Of a stretch of DNA of 9,862 nucleotides, positions 1 to 5,124 are shown piece after piece (position 1 is the first letter of the stretch; each line of letters starts with the position of its first letter). This stretch comes from an uncultured Clostridia bacterium (GTDB taxonomy: Bacteria > Bacillota > Clostridia > Oscillospirales > Acutalibacteraceae). Below the pieces are notes generated by a model, which did no database searches, was not told where the DNA came from, and saw nothing but the letters and a program-made list of their open reading frames with translations. Made by a program: the position numbers and the translations under genes. The DNA is taken from NCBI GenBank assembly GCA_947567585.1, contig CANONE010000074.1:1-9862 (forward strand), written 5' to 3'.

Positions 1-29
1 CATAACCGGCACTAAAAAATTTTTGCTTA

Positions 30-44
30 TTTCTTTTAAAGAAA
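30..44. repeat. AT-rich inverted repeat upstream of the first gene
   Basis: A perfect 7-1-7 inverted repeat (TTTCTTT at 30-36, one T, AAAGAAA at 38-44) follows an A/T tract at 14-24. It lies about 100 nt before the first gene, in a region that should hold that gene's promoter. A weak -10-like TAGAAT sits at 66-71 but no good -35 lies 16-18 nt before it, so no promoter is called. The repeat could be an operator, the arms of an upstream structure, or chance in low-complexity DNA. Confidence 0.25.
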
Positions 45-141
45 CAAAACTCCGTACAAATGGTGTAGAATACAGATAATGGATGGAATGACAGGTGAAA
101 TAAACTTGTTGGCTATCCAAATTTGAATGGAGGTGTTCTTT

Positions 142-705
142 ATGAAAAAAGTCATTGCTATGCTGGCGGCCCTGGTTTTGCTAGTGGTCTTCACAGCGGT
201 GACGGCATCGGCCAGCGGGGAAGACGCGCTGACCGATGAGGAAAAGATGGACGCGTTGATTCAGTCCATGTATGACAAGTACGCGGAGGAGGGGTACACA
301 GAGGTACCCTACTCAGCGGCCAAGGCCCGGGCGTCCATCGACGTGCCGCCGGAGGTGCTGAAGCTGGCGTATTCCGACCTGGACAGCGCTTCTCCCGAAG
401 AGATGGTGAAAATTCTGGAGGCGCGGAACCAGGTAGCCTACAGCGCGGGCGGCTGGTGCGCGGACGGGGCTTTCATGACTACCGGTGATCCGCAGACAAA
501 GACCTGGCACAGATTGCCCTATTTTAGCGAACTGTTCCCTGGCTGGGATATGCCCTGCGATGATCCGGCTGCACAGGTGGCTAAGATGCTGAAAGAAAAG
601 GAAAAAACCGATGTTCCCGCTGCACCCGCTAAAGAAGTGGCAGACAAGATTGTTACGGCGGGAGTCTCCAGCGCGATTCCCGCCGCTTTGGCGGCGATAG
701 CGTAA
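142..705 (+). CDS. Small Sec-exported protein of unknown function
   Basis: A 187-aa protein I do not recognise. The start is set at the ATG at 142 rather than the in-frame ATG at 127, because GGAGGT at 129-134 lies 7 nt upstream of 142 and overlaps the earlier ATG. Residues 1-24 form a classical signal peptide: MKK, then a hydrophobic core (about residues 5-20), then a small-residue stretch with a likely signal peptidase I site after TASA (residue 24). The predicted mature protein is acidic at its start, with a helical region around 30-60. It has two cysteines, Cys106 in GGWCADG and Cys139 in DMPCDD, flanking an aromatic stretch (Trp122, Tyr127, Phe128, Phe132, Trp135); a disulfide is possible after export. 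The C-terminus is Ala/Pro-rich and mildly hydrophobic (about 170-187). No LPXTG or lipobox is seen. It appears monocistronic, closed by the terminator at 745-775, and has no visible functional link to rpoB. Confidence 0.8.
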   Translation: MKKVIAMLAALVLLVVFTAVTASASGEDALTDEEKMDALIQSMYDKYAEEGYTEVPYSAAKARASIDVPPEVLKLAYSDLDSASPEEMVKILEARNQVAYSAGGWCADGAFMTTGDPQTKTWHRLPYFSELFPGWDMPCDDPAAQVAKMLKEKEKTDVPAAPAKEVADKIVTAGVSSAIPAALAAIA

Positions 706-744
706 AGTGCGTGATATTAGGATGAACCCTAGATTGAATAAACA

Positions 745-775
745 AAAAAGCCCCCCCTGTCTTGGGGGGCTTTTT
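745..775 (+). terminator. Strong Rho-independent terminator after the exported-protein gene
   Basis: G750 plus six Cs (751-756) pair with six Gs and a C (764-770), with a 7-nt loop. Five As before the stem (745-749) match five Ts after it (771-775), so the element could end transcription in both directions. It lies 40 nt after the stop codon of the first gene and separates that gene from rpoB. Confidence 0.93.
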
Positions 776-788
776 CCATACACAGGCA

Positions 789-812
789 GCAAGGGCCAAC
801 CCAGGCCCTTGC
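789..812. repeat. 9-bp perfect hairpin between terminator and rpoB promoter
   Basis: GCAAGGGCC (789-797) and GGCCCTTGC (804-812) are perfect inverted repeats around a 6-nt spacer. There is no T-tract on either side, so it does not look like an intrinsic terminator. It lies 14 nt past the terminator and about 40 nt before the -35 box of the rpoB promoter. It may be a protein-binding site, a leftover terminator stem, or a structure in read-through RNA; its role is unknown. Confidence 0.5.
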
Positions 813-854
813 CCGCCAGCCCTTGAAAAATGGCAAAAAAATAGCAGGAAGGGC

Positions 855-883
855 TTGACAATACAGCAGCATTGGTTTACAAT
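855..883 (+). promoter_or_regulatory. Sigma-A type promoter of rpoB
   Basis: TTGACA (855-860) is a perfect -35 box. After a 17-nt spacer comes TACAAT (878-883), one mismatch from the -10 consensus. A run of seven As at 835-841 lies where an UP element would contact the alpha subunits. Transcription would begin near 890, giving a leader of about 190 nt before the rpoB start. Box quality and position downstream of a terminator make this the likely main promoter for rpoB and, by read-through, rpoC. Confidence 0.85.
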
Positions 884-914
884 AATATACTGTATCATCA
901 TCTATAAGCGCGGC

Positions 915-958
915 CTCTTCCTTCTCTGTTGCCAGTATAGCACAGGAAGGAAAAAGAG
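915..958 (+). promoter_or_regulatory. Bulged hairpin in the rpoB 5' leader
   Basis: In the predicted rpoB leader, 915-919 pairs with 954-958 and 920-924 with 946-950, leaving a three-A bulge at 951-953. A single-T bulge (925) follows, then 926-929 pairs with 942-945, another T bulge (930), then 931-932 with 940-941, closing a 7-nt loop (933-939). This gives about 16 pairs. It begins some 25 nt after the predicted transcription start. It could stabilise the mRNA or act as a regulatory leader; no known leader family is recognised. Confidence 0.5.
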
Positions 959-1031
959 TCAAGAGGGTTGCGCGGAAAAAGTGTTTTTTTGTGTAAATTC
1001 ATGGTGTTTCATGCGGGATTCAGCCCAGCCC

Positions 1032-1068
1032 CCGGCCGGGCCCCGCGCCGGAAATTCAAGGATAGGAG
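1032..1068 (+). promoter_or_regulatory. GC-rich hairpin and ribosome binding site of rpoB
   Basis: CCGGC (1032-1036) can pair with GCCGG (1047-1051), and the overlapping CCCGGCCGGG (1031-1040) is a 10-bp palindrome. AGGAG (1064-1068) follows, 12 nt before the ATG at 1081. It touches the TTG at 1069, which rules out that earlier start. The Shine-Dalgarno is less ideal in length and spacing than those of rpsL and rpsG. The GC-rich stem 12 nt before it might modulate ribosome access, but that is inference. Confidence 0.5.
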
Positions 1069-1080
1069 TTGCTGCGCTAC

Positions 1081-4000
1081 ATGGTGAATGTAAAACCGGT
1101 CCAACTGGGAAAGACCACGCGGATGAGCTTTGGCAAGATCGAGGAAGTCCTGAAAATGCCCAACCTGATTGAGATCCAGAAAAATTCCTATGAATGGTTT
1201 CTCAAGGAGGGCCTCAAAGAGGTTTTTGAGGACGTATCCGGCATAACCGACTTCAACAACAACCTGGTCCTGGATTTCGTGGACTATAAGCTGGACGACA
1301 AGCCCAACTACAGCGTGGTGGAGTGCAAAGAGCGGGACGCCACCTACGCCGCCGCCCTGCGGGTAACCGCCCGGCTGCTGAATAAGGAGACCGGGGAGAT
1401 CAAGGAGTCCGAGGTCTTTATGGGCGACTTCCCCTTAATGACCCAGAGCGGCACCTTCGTCATCAACGGGGCCGAGCGGGTTATTGTGTCCCAGCTGGTG
1501 CGCTCCCCCGGCGTATATTTTAAGATGGACTACGACCGTTCCGGCAAAGAGCTTTTCAGCTCCACCATCATTCCCAACCGGGGCGCCTGGCTGGAATACG
1601 AGAACGACGTCAACGACGTTTTTTATGTGCGTATTGACAAAAACCGGAAGATCCCGATTACCGTCTTTATCCGCTGCCTGGGGCTGGGCACCGACCAGCA
1701 GATTTACGATGTTTTCGGGGATGATGATAGGATACGCGCCACCATGGAGAAAGATACCTGCCATTCTGTGGAAGAGGCGCTTTTCGAGATTTACCGCAAG
1801 CTCCGTCCCAGCGAGCCGCCTACCATTGAGAGCGCCCAAAGCCACATCAACGGGCTTTTCTTTGACCCCAGGCGCTACGACCTCTCCCGGGTGGGCCGCT
1901 ATAAGTACAATAAAAAGCTGAATTTGGCGGGGCGCATCACCGGGCAGACCCTGGCCGCGCCCATTGCCGACCCCTCTACCGGAGAGCTTTTGGCGGACGC
2001 CGGGACCACAGTGAACAGCGAGCTGGCCCGGCAAATCGACGACGCGGGGGTTACCGAGGCCACGGTGTATGTGGACGACCGGGAGGTCCGGGTGCTTTCC
2101 AACGGCATGGTGGATATTCAAAAATATGTGGATTTTGACGCCAAAGCCCTTTGCAATATCAACGAGCGCGTGAGCTTCCCGGTGCTGCGGGAAATCTTGG
2201 ACCAGTGCGGGGACGACGAGAAAAAGCTGAAGTCCGCCCTGCGGGCCCGGCGGGGGGATCTGATCCCCAACCATATTACCATAGAGGACATTTTTGCTTC
2301 CATTAATTATATGAACTGTCTGGCGGTGGGCCTGGGCCTCACCGATGATATCGACCATCTGGGCAACCGGCGCATCCGCTCCGTGGGCGAGCTTTTGCAG
2401 AACCAGTTCCGCATTGGCTTCTCCCGCCTGGAGAGGGTGATCCGGGAGCGCATGACCTTACAGGCGGCGGACCTGGAGCAGCTGACGCCCCATTCCCTTA
2501 TTAATATCCGGCCTGTGGTGGCGGCCATCAAGGAGTTTTTCGGCTCGTCTCCCCTCTCGCAGTTTATGGACCAGACCAATCCCCTGGCCGAGCTCACCCA
2601 CAAGCGCCGCCTTTCCGCCTTAGGCCCCGGCGGCCTTTCCCGAGACAGGGCCAGCTTTGAGGTGCGGGACGTACACTACACCCATTATGGCCGGATGTGC
2701 CCCATCGAGACCCCGGAAGGCCCCAACATCGGCCTGATCTCGTACCTGGCCACCTTTGCCCGGATCAACGAGTACGGCTTTATTGAGGCTCCCTTCCGCC
2801 GGGTGGACAAGGAGACCGGGCGGGTTACCGACGAGGTAACCTATATGACCGCCGATGTGGAGGACGCCTATATCGTGGCCCAGGCCAACGAGCCGCTGGA
2901 TGAACAGGGGCATTTTGTCCACGACAGGGTGGTGGGCCGCTACCGGGATGAATTCGTGGATGTGGAGGCGTCCCGGGCGGACTATATGGATATCACCCCC
3001 CGGATGATGGTCTCCGTGGCCACCGCCTGCATCCCCTTTTTGGAAAACGACGACGCCAACCGGGCGCTGATGGGCTCCAACATGCAGCGTCAGGCGGTGC
3101 CGTTGATAAAGACGGAAAGCCCCATTGTGGGCACGGGCATGGAATACAAGGCCGGGGTAGACTCCGGCGTGTGCGTGCTGGCCAAGCGGGGCGGCGTGGT
3201 GAAGTCTGTGTGTGCCAACTCTGTGATTGTCACGGCGGACAACGGGGACGAAGATATCTATGAGATTATCAAATTCATGCGCTCCAACCAGAGCACCTGC
3301 ATCAACCAGGTGCCTGTGGTAGACGTAGGCGAGCGGGTGGAAGAGGGCTCCGTCATCGCGGACGGTCCGGGTATTAAAAACGGCGAGGTGGCCCTGGGCA
3401 AGAACGCCCTTATCGGCTTCATGACCTGGGAAGGGTACAACTATGAGGACGCGGTGCTACTCAATGAAAAGATCGTCCGCAACGACGTGTATACCTCCAT
3501 TCACATTGAAGAATACGAGATGGAAGCCCGGGACACCAAGCTGGGGCCGGAGGAGATTACCCGGGATATCCCCAACGTCAGCGAGGAGCTTTTAAAGGAC
3601 CTGGACGACCGGGGCGTTATCCGCATTGGCGCGGACGTCCGGGCCGGGGATATTCTGGTGGGCAAGGTCACTCCCAAGGGAGAGACGGAGCTCACCGCCG
3701 AGGAACGGCTGCTGCGGGCCATTTTCGGCGAGAAAGCCCGGGAGGTGCGGGATACCTCCCTGCGGGTGCCCCACGGCGAATACGGCGTGGTGGTAGACGT
3801 GAAGGTCTTCACCCGGGAGAACAGCCATGACGAGCTCTCCCCCGGCGTAAACAAGGTGGTGCGCTGCTATATTGCCCAGAAGAGAAAGATCAGCGTAGGC
3901 GACAAGATGGCCGGCCGCCACGGGAACAAGGGCGTTGTCAGCCGGATTCTGCCGGAGGAGGAAATGCCCTTCCTGCCGGACGGCACGCCGCTGGACATTG

Positions 4001-4809
4001 TGCTGAACCCCCTGGGCGTGCCCAGCCGCATGAACATCGGGCAGGTGCTGGAGGTTCATTTGGGCATGGCGGCCAGGGCCCTGGGCTGGAAGATTATGAC
4101 GCCTGTATTCGACGGCGCTCACGAGGCGGACATCCGGGAGTGTTTTAAAATGAAGGGCCTGCATGAGGACGGAAAGTTCTTCCTGCGGGACGGCCGTACC
4201 GGCGAGTATTTTGATAATCCCGTAACAGTGGGCTATATGTACTATTTGAAGCTGCACCATCTGGTAGACGATAAGATCCATGCCCGGAGCACGGGCCCCT
4301 ATTCTCTGGTGACCCAGCAGCCCTTGGGCGGCAAGGCCCAGTTCGGCGGGCAGCGCTTTGGCGAGATGGAGGTGTGGGCCCTGGAAGCCTACGGCGCGGC
4401 ATACACCCTGCAGGAGATTCTCACGGTGAAGTCCGACGATGTGGTGGGCCGCGTAAAAACCTACGAGGCCATTGTAAAGGGCCAGAATATTCCCACGCCC
4501 GGCATTCCCGAAAGCTTTAAGGTGCTGATTAAGGAGCTGCAGTCTCTGGGCCTGGACGTGAAGGTGCTGGATGAAAACCAGGAGGAGATCGACCTGAAGC
4601 AGACCTTTGACGACGACGACATCGGCCTGACCCAGGAGGGCGACATGTTCGACGAGCAGAACGTAGCGGATGATCTGGAGGGCTACTCTCTGGAAGATGA
4701 AGAGGGCGAAGCCATCGTCGAAGACGAGGATGAGGACGAATTCGCCGAAGAGGACCTGGACGCCGACGACTATTCTCTAGAAGACTCCTCCTCTGAAGAC
4801 GACTTTTAG
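1081..4809 (+). CDS. rpoB: DNA-directed RNA polymerase subunit beta
   Basis: Beta subunit of RNA polymerase, which forms one pincer and half of the catalytic cleft of the alpha2-beta-beta'-omega core enzyme. The ATG at 1081 gives 1242 aa beginning MVNVKPVQLGKTTRMSFGKI, matching the family N-terminus; the in-frame TTG at 1069 abuts the Shine-Dalgarno and is rejected. Visible landmarks are ERVIVSQLVRSPGVYF (132-147), the rifampicin region around 487-530 (LSQFMDQ, THKRRLSALGPGG), ETPEGPNIGLI, NYEDA with Glu789/Asp790 near the active site, GDKMAGRHGNKG with Lys942 and Lys950 that contact RNA/NTP, and the C-terminal GGKAQFGGQRFGEMEVWALEA (from 1083) that docks on beta'. The rifampicin contacts equivalent to E. 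coli Asp516, His526 and Ser531 are kept (Asp497, His507, Ser512), while Gln510 is replaced by Pro491. Residues 1177-1242 form a tail with 34 Asp/Glu and no Lys/Arg. It is transcribed from the 855-883 promoter and followed by rpoC after a long spacer. Confidence 0.98.
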   Translation: MVNVKPVQLGKTTRMSFGKIEEVLKMPNLIEIQKNSYEWFLKEGLKEVFEDVSGITDFNNNLVLDFVDYKLDDKPNYSVVECKERDATYAAALRVTARLLNKETGEIKESEVFMGDFPLMTQSGTFVINGAERVIVSQLVRSPGVYFKMDYDRSGKELFSSTIIPNRGAWLEYENDVNDVFYVRIDKNRKIPITVFIRCLGLGTDQQIYDVFGDDDRIRATMEKDTCHSVEEALFEIYRKLRPSEPPTIESAQSHINGLFFDPRRYDLSRVGRYKYNKKLNLAGRITGQTLAAPIADPSTGELLADAGTTVNSELARQIDDAGVTEATVYVDDREVRVLSNGMVDIQKYVDFDAKALCNINERVSFPVLREILDQCGDDEKKLKSALRARRGDLIPNHITIEDIFASINYMNCLAVGLGLTDDIDHLGNRRIRSVGELLQNQFRIGFSRLERVIRERMTLQAADLEQLTPHSLINIRPVVAAIKEFFGSSPLSQFMDQTNPLAELTHKRRLSALGPGGLSRDRASFEVRDVHYTHYGRMCPIETPEGPNIGLISYLATFARINEYGFIEAPFRRVDKETGRVTDEVTYMTADVEDAYIVAQANEPLDEQGHFVHDRVVGRYRDEFVDVEASRADYMDITPRMMVSVATACIPFLENDDANRALMGSNMQRQAVPLIKTESPIVGTGMEYKAGVDSGVCVLAKRGGVVKSVCANSVIVTADNGDEDIYEIIKFMRSNQSTCINQVPVVDVGERVEEGSVIADGPGIKNGEVALGKNALIGFMTWEGYNYEDAVLLNEKIVRNDVYTSIHIEEYEMEARDTKLGPEEITRDIPNVSEELLKDLDDRGVIRIGADVRAGDILVGKVTPKGETELTAEERLLRAIFGEKAREVRDTSLRVPHGEYGVVVDVKVFTRENSHDELSPGVNKVVRCYIAQKRKISVGDKMAGRHGNKGVVSRILPEEEMPFLPDGTPLDIVLNPLGVPSRMNIGQVLEVHLGMAARALGWKIMTPVFDGAHEADIRECFKMKGLHEDGKFFLRDGRTGEYFDNPVTVGYMYYLKLHHLVDDKIHARSTGPYSLVTQQPLGGKAQFGGQRFGEMEVWALEAYGAAYTLQEILTVKSDDVVGRVKTYEAIVKGQNIPTPGIPESFKVLIKELQSLGLDVKVLDENQEEIDLKQTFDDDDIGLTQEGDMFDEQNVADDLEGYSLEDEEGEAIVEDEDEDEFAEEDLDADDYSLEDSSSEDDF

Positions 4810-4823
4810 CAACGTGCCGTTGC
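4809..4823 (+). repeat. Short hairpin at the rpoB stop codon
   Basis: GCAACG (4809-4814) and CGTTGC (4818-4823) form a perfect 6-bp inverted repeat with a TGC loop. It begins on the last base of the rpoB TAG stop. No T-tract follows, so it is not a terminator. It could protect the 3' end of a processed rpoB transcript, or simply be chance. Confidence 0.35.
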
Positions 4824-4840
4824 ATCCTCTTCGCGGGGTC

Positions 4841-4849
4841 GGGCAAAGC
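4841..4849 (+). repeat. GGGCAAAGC word, copy 1
   Basis: First of three exact GGGCAAAGC copies found in the spacers around rpoC; the others are at 5055 and 9012. Each has a G-rich run 2-4 nt upstream. Function unknown. Confidence 0.4.
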
Positions 4850-4866
4850 ATCGTCCTCGGGGATGA

Positions 4867-4929
4867 GAACCTGTAAGCTGTGTGGACGCGGGTTCAAGAG
4901 GGCATGTTTGCCAAACCGGGGAGTGAACC
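4867..4929 (+). promoter_or_regulatory. Alternative stems in the rpoB-rpoC spacer
   Basis: GGTTCA (4891-4896) can pair with TGAACC (4924-4929), enclosing a small GGCA/TGCC stem-loop (4901-4912). The same GGTTC can instead pair with GAACC upstream (4867-4871). The two pairings exclude each other. The spacer 4810-5124 holds no convincing gene, so its sequence is free to act as RNA. Whether these folds form has not been shown. Confidence 0.35.
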
Positions 4930-4946
4930 GTTAAAACGCCCTTAAG

Positions 4947-4985
4947 GCTGGCGGCCTCTGGAACCTTCGGCCCCGGGGCGCCAGC
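4947..4985 (+). repeat. Inverted repeat in the rpoB-rpoC spacer
   Basis: GCTGGCG (4947-4953) and CGCCAGC (4979-4985) are perfect 7-bp inverted repeats enclosing 25 nt, which contain the 8-bp palindrome CCCCGGGG (4971-4978). There is no T-tract. It is part of a chain of hairpins that fills the spacer; the function is unknown. Confidence 0.4.
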
Positions 4986-5027
4986 TACCGATTAAGTAAG
5001 CGATAAAATTCGGCATAAAAGTTTCGC

Positions 5028-5073
5028 CGGCCTTTTCAAAGGCCGTGGGGCGCGGGGCAAAGCCTGCGGCCTT
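5028..5073 (+). promoter_or_regulatory. Three-segment alternative pairing (antiterminator candidate) before rpoC
   Basis: CGGCCTT occurs at 5028-5034 and again at 5067-5073, with its complement AAGGCCG at 5039-5045 between them. The middle segment can pair with the first, giving a 7-bp stem with a TTCA loop, or with the third. Pairing with the third uses bases of the stem and loop of the terminator-like hairpin at 5061-5087, so the two states would be terminator-forming and terminator-disrupting. This is the layout of a transcription attenuator. The ligand or protein that might choose the state is not apparent. Confidence 0.45.
5055..5063 (+). repeat. GGGCAAAGC word, copy 2
   Basis: Second exact copy of the nonamer. 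Its last three bases form part of the 5' arm of the terminator-like hairpin at 5061-5087. Function unknown. Confidence 0.4.
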
Positions 5074-5096
5074 ACCAGCGCAAGGCTGTTATTTTT
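5061..5096 (+). terminator. Terminator-like hairpin just upstream of rpoC
   Basis: AGCC and TGCG (5061-5068) pair with CGCA (5079-5082) and GGCT (5084-5087), giving 8 bp with one bulged A (5083) and a 10-nt loop. GTTATTTTT follows directly (5088-5096). The hairpin is modest in strength, so partial termination or attenuation between rpoB and rpoC is more likely than a full stop, since rpoC has no clear promoter of its own. It ends 28 nt before the rpoC start. Confidence 0.45.
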
Positions 5097-5124
5097 CGAA
5101 CACCGAGAAAGGAAAGCTGCGTAT

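Noticed and set aside
66..80. TAGAAT or GATAAT as a -10 box for the first gene
   Set aside because: No acceptable -35 box lies at the right distance, so a promoter call is not supported.
1001..1087. 28-codon upstream frame whose TGA overlaps the rpoB start (ATGGTGA)
   Set aside because: The overlap hints at translational coupling, but no Shine-Dalgarno precedes the ATG at 1001, where the sequence is T-rich.
762..1172. 136-aa plus-strand frame across the rpoB leader
   Set aside because: It covers a hairpin and the promoter, then enters rpoB out of frame; the start is inside the terminator loop region and has no ribosome binding site.
1435..2358. 307-aa reading frame on the minus strand inside rpoB
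   Set aside because: It is antisense to highly conserved rpoB codons; long antisense frames are usual in GC-rich genes, and it shows no family motif.
4880..4900. GGTTCAA resembling a tRNA T-loop
   Set aside because: The flanking bases cannot form a T stem, and no acceptor or anticodon arms could be found.
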